From the NCBI GenBank assembly GCA_903857865.1, contig CAIOGO010000022.1, positions 1-59,175 on the forward strand: 59,175 nt of DNA, written 5' to 3'. The notes beneath the pieces are model-generated. The model worked only from the letters and a program-made list of their open reading frames with translations, ran no database searches and was not told where the DNA came from. Position 1 is the first letter of the stretch; each line of letters begins with the position of its first letter. The DNA is from an uncultured bacterium. GTDB taxonomy: Bacteria > Bipolaricaulota > Bipolaricaulia > UBA7950 > UBA9294. The position numbers and the translations under genes were made by a program. This document shows, piece by piece, positions 35,098-42,874 of the stretch.

Positions 35098-36042
35098 TCA
35101 AGCCGCGCCGGAAGGGGACGCGGAGTCCCCGTTCCCCTTCGTCATCGAGAGGATGCTCCCGGACGGCACGCTGTGTGTCAGCCAAACCCCGCCTCCGACG
35201 ACCGAGCCGCGGCCGATGGTCACGCGCCCCAGAATCGTGGCCCCGGCGTAGAGGATGACGTCGTCCTCGACGATCGGGTGCCGCGCGCCGCCCTTCACCG
35301 GATGACCCCGCTCGTCCGCCGGGAAGCTGAGCGCGCCGAGCGTGACTCCCTGGTACATGCGCACCCTGTCTCCGATCACCGCGGTCTCGCCGATCACCAC
35401 GCCCGTTCCGTGGTCGATGAACAACCGCTCGCCGATCTGCGCTCCAGGGTGGATGTCAATCCCCGTCTGGCTGTGCGCAAGCTCGGTGATCATCCGCGGG
35501 ACAAGCGGGACGCCCTGTCGATGGAGTTCATGGGCCAGTCGGTAGTACGTGATCGCCAAGACGCCGGGGTAGCAGGCGATGGTCTCCTCGCGGCACGTGG
35601 CTGCCGGATCCCCATCGAAGGCCGCCTGAGCGTCAGTGTCCAGGACTCCCTGCAAGCGGGGCAGTTGGGTGACGAGTTCTCGGGTGATGGCTCGAGCGCG
35701 GTCGCTGAGATCGACCTCCGGGCCTTGCACGAGCAAGAACCCGCGCTCGATCTGATCGGGAAGGTGAAGTGCGGCGTACTCCAGCGCGGCGAGCGTCTGT
35801 CCGCACAGGTCCCCCTCGGGCACGGCGGGCACGCAGAAGTACCCCGGGAAGAGGGCGGAGCGAAGCGCATCGACAATCTCGCGCAGGCCTACGCAGGAGG
35901 GCGTCCTCCTCGAGCACGACGACGGGAACGGCTGCTGTCCGCGCGGCCGGAGACTCGGCGGCTGACAGAGCGACGAGGCGATGGACGGCAACCAGTCTAG
36001 CGAAGGCGAGGCGTCGCTTGCCGAGCCCTGAAGATCCGTCAT
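35098..36042 (-). CDS. cysE: Serine O-acetyltransferase
   Basis: 314 residues from ATG 36042, which shares its A with the cysK TGA. Helical N-terminal part (about 50-180), then the left-handed beta-helix: GIDIHPGAQIGERLFIDHGT, GVVIGETAVIGDRVRMYQGV, TLGALSF and HPIVEDDVILYAGATILG. Makes O-acetylserine for CysK. Length and the VRMYQGVTLGA block fit the EpsC/SAT type. GTG 36051 is an alternative start. Near its 3' end GGGGAC/GTCCCC (about 35112-35128) could act as a terminator hairpin. Confidence 0.92.
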   Translation of the reverse strand: MTDLQGSASDASPSLDWLPSIASSLCQPPSLRPRGQQPFPSSCSRRTPSCVGLREIVDALRSALFPGYFCVPAVPEGDLCGQTLAALEYAALHLPDQIERGFLLVQGPEVDLSDRARAITRELVTQLPRLQGVLDTDAQAAFDGDPAATCREETIACYPGVLAITYYRLAHELHRQGVPLVPRMITELAHSQTGIDIHPGAQIGERLFIDHGTGVVIGETAVIGDRVRMYQGVTLGALSFPADERGHPVKGGARHPIVEDDVILYAGATILGRVTIGRGSVVGGGVWLTHSVPSGSILSMTKGNGDSASPSGAA

Positions 36043-37007
36043 CAGAACCACCCTTCGAATAGCGCCGTGCTCAAGTACCGCTCGCCGGCGTCCGGTAGGA
36101 CGACGACGATGAGCTTGCCGGAGTTCGCGGGATCGTGTGCGATGCGCGCCGCGACGGCAAGCGCGGCGCCGCTCGAGATCCCTGCGGTGATGCCCTCTTC
36201 TCGATGAAGGCGCCGCGCGAAGTCGAGGGCCTCCTCGTCCGAGGCGGTCGCGATCTCATCGACGAGGTCGAGGTCGAGGACGTCCGGCTTGAACCCCGCC
36301 CCGATGCCTTGGATCTTGTGCGGGCCCGGGTGCGGTTCGCGACCGTTGCGAAGCGCCGTGAGGACCGGCGAGCGGCTCGGCTCGACGGCCACGGACCGGA
36401 TCGGTTTCCTCTCGACTTGCTTGATGTAGCGGCTGATGCCCGTGATGGTGCCGCCGGTTCCGACTCCGGACACGAGAATGTCGATGGCACCGCCAGTGTC
36501 GCTCCAGATCTCCGGCCCGGTCGTGCGGAAGTGGATCTCCGGATTCGCCGGATTCTTGAACTGTTGGGGCATGTAGTACTTGGCGGGGTCTGCGGCAAGA
36601 AGCTCCTCGGCCTTGGCGACCGCGCCCTTCGTTCCAAGGGCTCCCTCGGTGAGGATGAGCGTTGCGCCGAACGCCTGCAGCATCTTGCGGCGCTCGACCG
36701 ACATCGTGTCCGGCATCGTGAGGACGAGCGGGTAGCCGCGTGCGGCGCACACGTAGGCCAGAGCGATGCCGGTATTGCCGCTCGTGGCTTCGAGCACGGT
36801 GACGTCGCGCGAGCCCGGCGTTAGAATGCCCTGCCGCTCGGCTGCCCAGATCATCGCGGCGCCGATCCGGCACTTGACCGACCCCGCCGGGTTTCGCCCC
36901 TCGATCTTGGCGGCGATTCTTGCCGGGAGCCCCCTCGCGATTCGGTGGATGTGGACGAGGGGCGTGTTGCCGATCGTCTGCGCGTTGTCCTCGAAAATCC
37001 TACCCAT
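36042..37007 (-). CDS. cysK: Cysteine synthase A
   Basis: 321 residues from ATG 37007 (GGGAGAGA upstream). The PLP lysine is in [15 protein letters not shown]; the phosphate loop is [12 protein letters not shown] and [10 protein letters not shown]; the end is [19 protein letters not shown] (instead of SVKDR) and [18 protein letters not shown] follow the enterobacterial CysK pattern closely. Forms cysteine from O-acetylserine and sulfide. Transcribed into cysE (TGATG overlap). Confidence 0.94.
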   Translation of the reverse strand: MGRIFEDNAQTIGNTPLVHIHRIARGLPARIAAKIEGRNPAGSVKCRIGAAMIWAAERQGILTPGSRDVTVLEATSGNTGIALAYVCAARGYPLVLTMPDTMSVERRKMLQAFGATLILTEGALGTKGAVAKAEELLAADPAKYYMPQQFKNPANPEIHFRTTGPEIWSDTGGAIDILVSGVGTGGTITGISRYIKQVERKPIRSVAVEPSRSPVLTALRNGREPHPGPHKIQGIGAGFKPDVLDLDLVDEIATASDEEALDFARRLHREEGITAGISSGAALAVAARIAHDPANSGKLIVVVLPDAGERYLSTALFEGWF

Positions 37008-37652
37008 GGCATCTCTCCCAGATCGCGTGTGCGACGACCTCGCCTTCCTTGCCTTGGCTGGCTCGGTTCGCGCGGAATTGAACAACGTGGCGTCCGCCAA
37101 GATGCCGCCGATGGCCGAGGCTACCTCGCTCCCCAACGTCGCGCACCCCCCGTCGACTCGAATGACGGCAGGCGGGTACGTCGACGACGCCAGCGGCCGG
37201 CGCGGTCTTTCCTTACGAGCACGGACATCACGTCGCGCGCCATGATCGTGAACGGATCCCGCATCAGCACGTGCCCGCCGTTCGTCCCGCGGAGGGCACG
37301 CACAAGATCGGTCAGCAGCACGTCAAGTTGCTTTCCGGAGACCCCTGACCCCGAGCAGTGGCCTCGACTTGTAGAAGTGCGCGGCTCAAATGGGACGCAA
37401 GCTCCATCATCCCTCGCAACCCGCAGCGTCCGTGCGTCGACATTCTCACGGGACGGCCCTCTCGAGGCGCGGGAACGCAGGCCTCGTACTCCACAGTATA
37501 TCCATCGAGACACTTGAGAACAGAGATTGCGTTGCCCCGGCGGGCGCCAATTCCGAAGTGTGACGGAGGCAGCGACGCGATCGACAGGGAGACCTGGCGG
37601 GCGTACGACAAGGCCCCGCCGTCATCGCTTGGCGAACCCGTGAGGAGCGCGA
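37008..37652. other. Region without a clear gene; possible decayed minus-strand ORF
   Basis: On the minus strand two frames could join near 37330: one reads NAISVLKCLDGYTVEYEACV and MMELASHLSRALLQVEA, the other [20 protein letters not shown] and [18 protein letters not shown]. These have protein-like composition, but stop or shift and match no family known to me. Treated as a possible broken gene at low confidence. Confidence 0.25.
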
Positions 37653-37844
37653 GTGGTGGACTCGGACCTTGTCATCTTGGCGTCCTTGTGGACGGCGATC
37701 GCCGCGCTCATCGTGATTCTGCTCTGCCCGATCATCCGGCCGCCGTCCAGAGAATCCGCAGCCATCGTCTCCATGTCGGCGCACGTCGTCGGCAAGCGGG
37801 CGCGGACGGGCGGACTCTTCTCCCACATCGTGTCGACGGACTAG
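37653..37844 (+). CDS. Possible small single-span membrane protein
   Basis: 63 residues from GTG 37653, with GAGGAG 5 bases upstream. LVILASLWTAIAALIVILLC is one clear hydrophobic span, followed by a basic tail. No family recognised; isolated between decayed sequence and the PKD lipoprotein. Support is the ribosome site plus the membrane span. Confidence 0.35.
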   Translation: MVDSDLVILASLWTAIAALIVILLCPIIRPPSRESAAIVSMSAHVVGKRARTGGLFSHIVSTD

Positions 37845-38131
37845 TACGTGACTTTCCAGCTGGACATCGGCACACGCCGGGAGTCACGGGTGACGGGCCA
37901 CACCCACGGCGCCCTCGGCGAGGGCGACGCAGGCTCGCTGTCCGTCCAAGGCACGCGGTACTTGGGCTTCGAGCGAGGGCAATGAAGTGTAGGAAGCCGC
38001 CTGCGGGGGCGGTGCATGCAGTGCTATGGCTTGACGTTGCGGGCGGTTCCGCGTTTTCGCCCCGTGCGTGGCGCACGACGAGGGGGCGGTCTCCTGCGGC
38101 CGCCCCCTCGCGGGATCTCAAATTGGCGAGG

Positions 38132-38488
38132 CTACAACGGGTCGACGGTGACGTGTTGAACGGCCGTGTCCGTAGCTCCCTGGTTGTCGGTCACGGTCAA
38201 CACGATGGTGAATGTCTCCGAGTCGCTCTGCACCGTAAACGTGTGCGTAAACGGGACGGCACTCGCCGACGGTGTCTGGCTGTCGCCGAAGTCCCACAGG
38301 TACGAGGCGATGGTTCCGTCCGGATCGTGCGAAGCCGACGGGTCGAGCCCCACAATGAGCGGCGTGACGCCACTTGGGGGTGTCACGGTGAAGCTCGCGA
38401 CAGGGCTCACGTTGAAGAGATAGACGCAGGATGCAAGCGCAAGCAGGGCCAGACTCACACCCGATAACAATACGACGCGGTTCCTCAT
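38132..38488 (-). CDS. Small PKD-domain lipoprotein
   Basis: 118 residues from ATG 38488 (AAGGAGGGG upstream). Lipobox LASC at residue 21, then one PKD domain: GLDPSASHDPDGTIASYLWD, FGDSQ, THTFTVQSDSETFTIVLTVT, DNQGATD. Nothing follows the domain, so it may be a surface-binding or structural lipoprotein. Inverted repeat CGAGGGGGCGG/CCGCCCCCTCG (38081-38112), just downstream, may terminate it. Confidence 0.82.
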   Translation of the reverse strand: MRNRVVLLSGVSLALLALASCVYLFNVSPVASFTVTPPSGVTPLIVGLDPSASHDPDGTIASYLWDFGDSQTPSASAVPFTHTFTVQSDSETFTIVLTVTDNQGATDTAVQHVTVDPL

Positions 38489-38777
38489 TGCCCCTCCTTC
38501 CTACTCTTTGCGAACAGTCGTGGAGCAGTCTACTCCAATCGACGGGTCTTCGTCGTGGCGAAACAGGCGGTGGGCTCCAGCGCGAATGCGCCAGTCTCGT
38601 CCCAGACGACGCCAAGACGCGGTGCGGACGCGTCGCGTAGGGGTGTCGGAGTCCCTTGGGGGACGGCTCCGCGTGGCTGGAGCTGACAGTCTGTATGCGG
38701 CGAGAGCCCGGCGTGCTGACGAAGGGAGGTGAGCGGCACGAGGCCCAGACCCCGTGGCGGGCCGGATCCTTGCAACC

Positions 38778-39542
38778 CTAGGGGGTTGTCGAGCTGGCCG
38801 GCTTCGCCGTCTGGCCCTTCTCCAGCGGGACGGTCTGCGTCGACGAGACCGGGGTCACGCCTGCAGCAGCGACGTAGTTCGCGATGCCCTGCAGGATGCC
38901 GCGCGCGACAAGCTCCTGGTACGCGGGGTCGATCATCTTCGCGCGTTCCTCCGGCGTCGTGACGAACCCGATCAGTGCCGAGGCTGCCGGAATCGTCAGC
39001 CGGGCAAACGAGGAACCTTGTGCCCGCACCCCGCGGTCCTTGCCGCCGGTCGACGCGACAACCCCTTGCTGCACTGCGGCAGCGAACGTCCAGCTCGCGT
39101 CGCCCGACTTGTGCGTGCTGTCGACGAGCGTCTCGATCCCCAGCGCGGTAGGCTGCCCGAACGCGTTGACGTGAAGGGCCACGAACAGCTGGGCCGCTTC
39201 TGTCGACGCCACGGCGATGCGTCCATCCGCGGACACGTCAGCGTCCGTGCTCCGCGCGAGCACGATCCGTAGGCTGGGGAATTCGCTGGCAAGTGCACTC
39301 ATCTTGTTGGCCATGGCGAGGGTTACGTTCTTCTCGAGCACGCCCTCCGCACTCGACCCCACGTCGCTACCGCCGTGAGCGGGATCGATGACGACCACGA
39401 CGGCCGGGGTCTTCCTGGACAGTGTTGATGCGTCCGGTTTGTGCCAGATCGCCCTGATCCCAACGATGAGCACGGCGATCACGGCGACGGCGATGATCAG
39501 CACCATTGGTAGTCTCTTCGAGGAATCGGCTGCTCTCTTCAT
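38778..39542 (-). CDS. Membrane-anchored N-acetylmuramoyl-L-alanine amidase family protein, atypical active site
   Basis: 254 residues from ATG 39542; upstream frame is Arg/Pro-rich and rejected. One N-terminal membrane span (MVLIIAVAVIAVLIVGIRAI), then an Amidase_3 domain: VVIDPAHGGSDVGS (Zn His), GVLEKNVTLAMANKM (Zn Glu), LFVALHVNAFG (Zn His). At the strand that normally reads VE(V/I)GF, with the catalytic Glu, it reads ALIGF, so that Glu seems lost. Zinc ligands are present. It may bind peptidoglycan or cleave poorly; C-terminal 25 residues are Pro/Thr/Ser-rich. Confidence 0.78.
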   Translation of the reverse strand: MKRAADSSKRLPMVLIIAVAVIAVLIVGIRAIWHKPDASTLSRKTPAVVVVIDPAHGGSDVGSSAEGVLEKNVTLAMANKMSALASEFPSLRIVLARSTDADVSADGRIAVASTEAAQLFVALHVNAFGQPTALGIETLVDSTHKSGDASWTFAAAVQQGVVASTGGKDRGVRAQGSSFARLTIPAASALIGFVTTPEERAKMIDPAYQELVARGILQGIANYVAAAGVTPVSSTQTVPLEKGQTAKPASSTTP

Positions 39543-40196
39543 GCGGTCACCGTACCTCGTCTCGCGCGGGGAGGACAAGCCGTAGGTCCTTCGATCCCCG
39601 CCCACGCGAGACGGTTCCGCAGGGGACGGACGACCCCCGCCATCCCTAGCCAGGTTTCTCCTCGTAGGGGTACGGTTGACGCCAAGGTCAGTGGGACGTA
39701 TGGCGCGCTCGTCCGCCGACGTCCCTCGCGCGTGTTCCTGCCTTTGAGTAGCCCTATCCAACTTCGGTGCGGAGGTGGGGCATACTGGTGGGACGAGACG
39801 TGATCGTGGGACTGCACGCGAGGCGGATCTCGACGGGCGGTACGAGTCGATCGCAGACGTGCGGACCATCGGTGACCCTTGGTCGCTCACGATTGGGTCG
39901 AGATTCTAGTGGATCAAGCGGTTTCGCGAGAACGGCTGGTAGACCGACGGCTTCGATCGCATGCTCGTCACGTGCCCGCGAGCAAGCTCGTGGGGTACGT
40001 GAACTATTGCCGGCCGTCACACAGCCATCAGGGACTCAGAATCGGCTACCGGGTCCTCCAGCCGGACGACCGCAGCAAGGGGCTCATTGGCGAGGCGACA
40101 CTGGCCGTGCGAGATCGCTTAAGCGCGTTGGGCAAGGGCCTGGGGCACAGGGTCAGCTTCTTGTCACGTCGTGGCAGATGTCCACGGGCTTGCAGC
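39543..40196. other. Intergenic stretch with a decayed integrase-like fragment
   Basis: At about 39976-40071 (plus strand) a frame reads LVGYVNYCRPSHSHQGLRIG then YRVLQPDD, resembling the YYN..RPHQGL C-terminal tail of IS transposases such as that at 1-98. The rest of the transposase is not readable. Other parts of this gap show nothing. Confidence 0.35.
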
Positions 40197-40676
40197 CTAC
40201 GGGGCGGTCTTCCCGAGCCACTTCCGGAAAACCTGTCGGGATGCTCCGTTGGGAGCCGGCTCCGACATCTCCCCCGGGGCGAATCCCATCTTCTGGTAGA
40301 AGGATCTTGCGGACTCCCCGCCCGGCACGTCGGGTCCGAACGTGATGACAAGGATCTCTGCCGGAGGCTCGATCCTCGCCAACGCGCGGACGAGGAGCGT
40401 GCGGCCAAGACCGGAACGCCGCTCGGACTCGGCGACGACCAGCCAGCCGATGCGATAGACCGGTGGCCGTGGCGAGAGAAGAAGCCCTGCCACAAGGCGC
40501 GAGCCCGGGCAGCCGTCGTTCTCCCGGATGCAGAAGGCAGTTCCGCGCGCGATGTTCCGCGACAAGGCTCTCTGGAAGACCGGATCGTGCGTCATGGGGC
40601 CGAACAGAGGCTCGACCTCGGCGGCCAACTCGAGCCACGGCCCGAAGTCGGCCTTCTCGGCCGTGCGTGCTTCCAT
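40197..40676 (-). CDS. GNAT N-acetyltransferase
   Basis: 159 residues from ATG 40676 (AGAGAGG upstream); ATG 40712 is a less likely start. RIGWLVVAESERRSGLGRTL gives the CoA loop, and ESARSFYQKMGFAPGE the end of the fold. A short FGPMTHDPVFQRALSRNIARG helix precedes. Substrate unknown. Single gene. Confidence 0.78.
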   Translation of the reverse strand: MEARTAEKADFGPWLELAAEVEPLFGPMTHDPVFQRALSRNIARGTAFCIRENDGCPGSRLVAGLLLSPRPPVYRIGWLVVAESERRSGLGRTLLVRALARIEPPAEILVITFGPDVPGGESARSFYQKMGFAPGEMSEPAPNGASRQVFRKWLGKTAP

Positions 40677-41381
40677 CGTCCTCTCTGCAACGCTTCCCAC
40701 CTGCGTCTCCATCTACACGAGGGTCCTTGTCCTTCGCGGCCGCCCGCGTCGGGCGTCGGTCCGCGTCGCCCTCACGGTATCAGTCTTCTCACGTACCCTC
40801 CGAGAGAAGGGTCGTTTCGCCGGAAGACATCGGCGACAAGCAGCGGTGTGCTGAGCCAGGTCGACGTCTCTTGCAGCTCGCCGCGCGGCACGTACGGCGG
40901 CGCCCCTGCAATCGCCTGCGGCGACCTGGAGGTCCCACATCTGCGCAGGTTGTGCGAAAGGTACAACCTCGACTGGATTGCCGGCGTCGGGTTCGATGCA
41001 GCGCGGGCAGCCGCCACGACGGTCCGGCGAAGAGCGAGTCCGATGTCGAGTCCTCGCCGAGCGGGCGGACGTCCATCGAGCCGATTCCTGACGGGCACCA
41101 CGGCGAGTGGCCGACGCGGCCGCGCACGCCGCGAGCGAGCGGAGAGCATCAGCACGAGGGATGCGAGTCGATCGCGGGCACCCCCCCGGGTGAGGCTCGA
41201 GGCGGGCGTCGCATTCAGGCCCCGAGGACCTCGTCGGTGAGGGCACAAGCGGCTCGGCCGAGACACCTGTCCGCGGCACGCAAGACAAACCGGTGACCCA
41301 GCCATCGCGCTAGTCCTCATCGATGTCTCTTCATCGCGCTACGCTCGGGCGGCATCTTCAGACGCACCAAGGAGGAAGACG
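40677..41381. other. Region without a recognisable gene
   Basis: Long open frames exist on both strands, as expected in GC-rich DNA, and none is clearly coding. One plus-strand stretch near 40890-41020 (GTYGGAPAIACGDLEVPHLR, then RLCERYNLDWIAGVGFD) has protein-like composition but no start or family. Base 41362 on carries AAGGAGGAAG, the ribosome site of the next gene. Confidence 0.3.
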
Positions 41382-42494
41382 ATGAAGAGAGCGCTTTCTG
41401 TCGCGATGGTGACCGCCCTGACGCTCCTCACTTTCCTGTTCGTGGCACACGCGCAGGAAGTAGGCGCCTCGTCGATCCCACAGAAACTCGAGCAGGAACT
41501 CGCGTCGATGGAGGCTGCATTCGGAAGTGTGCAGAACTTCATGGGCGAGTTGATTACGGAAGTCAAGACCAGCATGTCCGACATTGAGGCGTTCAATGCC
41601 ACGGTCAGCGACCTGCGGGACGTTGTCGCTGCCGTCTCTGTCGAGATCAAGCAAGCGGAGGGGAAGATCATCGGCCTCCGGACGGACGTCGATGCTCTTG
41701 GTGTCGGCTATCGGGAACTGAAAGCGAGAGTCGACGCGCTCGAAGGCGGCCTGACGGAGCTTTCCTCGTTCTGCGACCTGTTGAAGTCGCGCCTCGACGT
41801 TCAGGGAACTGACCTTGGCACCCTGCGCGGCGAGTTCGACGCTCTTGTGAATGCTTTCGGCGCCCACATGAAGGAGTACAACGACTTCCGGCAGCAGCTC
41901 GCGACCGAGCTGAGCACGATGGATGCCGGGTACCTGAGCCGATTCGACGCGATCGAGTCCGGATTCGCAGGCGCTCTGGACAGCCTGAGGACGGAAGTCT
42001 ACGCCGGCATGGACGCGCTTCAGAGCGGACTCTACGGGGAGATGGACGGACTCCGCGCGAGCTTGTCGAGCGACATCTCGACGATGGAATCGACGTTCAG
42101 CGCCGATCTGACGCTGCTTGAGTCCAGGTACGGCGAGATGACGGGTCGCATCCAAACCCTCGAGGACGAGGATGTCGGGTCGTTCAAAAAGAAGGTGCTC
42201 GAACTCGAGCGGTCCATGGCCGCTCTGGCGATCAAGGTGGACAACAACCGGGCGAAACTAGAAGGTTTCGACCAGGCCATCGCTTCCCTGTCGGAGGACA
42301 TGGCGACGACCAAGGACGGCATCCTCCAGGCGAACAAGGAACTGCTCGGTCAGTACGACATCCGCTTGCAGGCCGTCGAGGACAACGCGGCCTTCCTCAA
42401 GACGCAGATCGATACGCTGTACTTCATCTCCATCGTCGGTCTGTTGGCGGGCGTGGGTGCGTTGATCTGGGGATTCCTTGGGACGAGCAACTAG
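41382..42494 (+). CDS. Exported coiled-coil protein with C-terminal membrane anchor
   Basis: 370 residues from ATG 41382 (AAGGAGGAAG upstream). Signal peptide (ALTLLTFLFVAHAQ). Residues about 35-335 are almost all heptad coiled coil with semi-regular repeats (e.g. MDALQSGLYGEMDGLRASLS), and one hydrophobic span ends the protein (FISIVGLLAGVGALIWGFLG). It would span the envelope from a membrane anchor, like tether or spacer proteins. Followed by a strong terminator; no family recognised. Confidence 0.75.
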   Translation: MKRALSVAMVTALTLLTFLFVAHAQEVGASSIPQKLEQELASMEAAFGSVQNFMGELITEVKTSMSDIEAFNATVSDLRDVVAAVSVEIKQAEGKIIGLRTDVDALGVGYRELKARVDALEGGLTELSSFCDLLKSRLDVQGTDLGTLRGEFDALVNAFGAHMKEYNDFRQQLATELSTMDAGYLSRFDAIESGFAGALDSLRTEVYAGMDALQSGLYGEMDGLRASLSSDISTMESTFSADLTLLESRYGEMTGRIQTLEDEDVGSFKKKVLELERSMAALAIKVDNNRAKLEGFDQAIASLSEDMATTKDGILQANKELLGQYDIRLQAVEDNAAFLKTQIDTLYFISIVGLLAGVGALIWGFLGTSN

Positions 42495-42518
42495 AACCAC
42501 AAGGTGAGGGGCGGTTTG

Positions 42519-42553
42519 CGGGAGGGGCAGGTTCTGCCCCTCCCGTTTCTTTT
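42519..42553 (+). terminator. Strong intrinsic terminator
   Basis: CGGGAGGGGCAG / CTGCCCCTCCCG with loop GTT, then TTTCTTTT. Confidence 0.9.
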
Positions 42554-42579
42554 GCGCCAGGGCGTAACAGAAGTACTAT
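42552..42579 (+). promoter_or_regulatory. Predicted promoter of the xre-smc-scpAB run
   Basis: TTGCGC (42552-42557), 16-base spacer, TACTAT (42574-42579), 30 bases before the first start. It begins in the T-tract of the preceding terminator. Confidence 0.55.
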
Positions 42580-42609
42580 TGGGCAACCGCGTTGAGGGGG
42601 GGCTCCGGC

Positions 42610-42873
42610 GTGGAGGAACTCGGGCAGCGATTGCGAAGCGTTCGTCTCGAGAACGGGTGGAGTAGGCGTGCGACCGCCGAGCGGCTCGGTGTCTCGCTTC
42701 CATCTATCACCCGATGGGAAACCGGTGGTGCTTTGCCCAACGGCACGAACCGCCACAAGATCGATCGGCTTCTCGAATCGGGCGACCGGCCAAGCAGCTC
42801 GCGGGTCGGGCGATGGATTGTCCAGCTCAGCTTATTCCCGGGGAGGATTCCCAGCGCGGTCGGCAAAACGTGA
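42610..42873 (+). CDS. XRE-family HTH protein
   Basis: 87 residues from GTG 42610 (GAGGGGGG upstream). LGQRLRSVRLENGWSRRATA and ERLGVSLPSITRWETGGALP form a full Cro/C1-type HTH (about 4-58); a short tail follows. Stops one base before the smc start. First gene of the smc-scpAB run, so it may regulate it; known smc operons do not normally begin this way. Confidence 0.75.
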   Translation: MEELGQRLRSVRLENGWSRRATAERLGVSLPSITRWETGGALPNGTNRHKIDRLLESGDRPSSSRVGRWIVQLSLFPGRIPSAVGKT

Positions 42874-42874
42874 C

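Noticed and set aside
35109-35140. Bidirectional terminator between cysE and the MBL gene
   Set aside because: The GGGGAC/GTCCCC stem is inside the cysE coding end and lacks a U-tract, so it was only mentioned, not listed.
39879-41240. 453-codon open frame on the plus strand
   Set aside because: It passes antisense through a clear GNAT gene; only a short integrase-like patch inside it looks meaningful and was noted separately.
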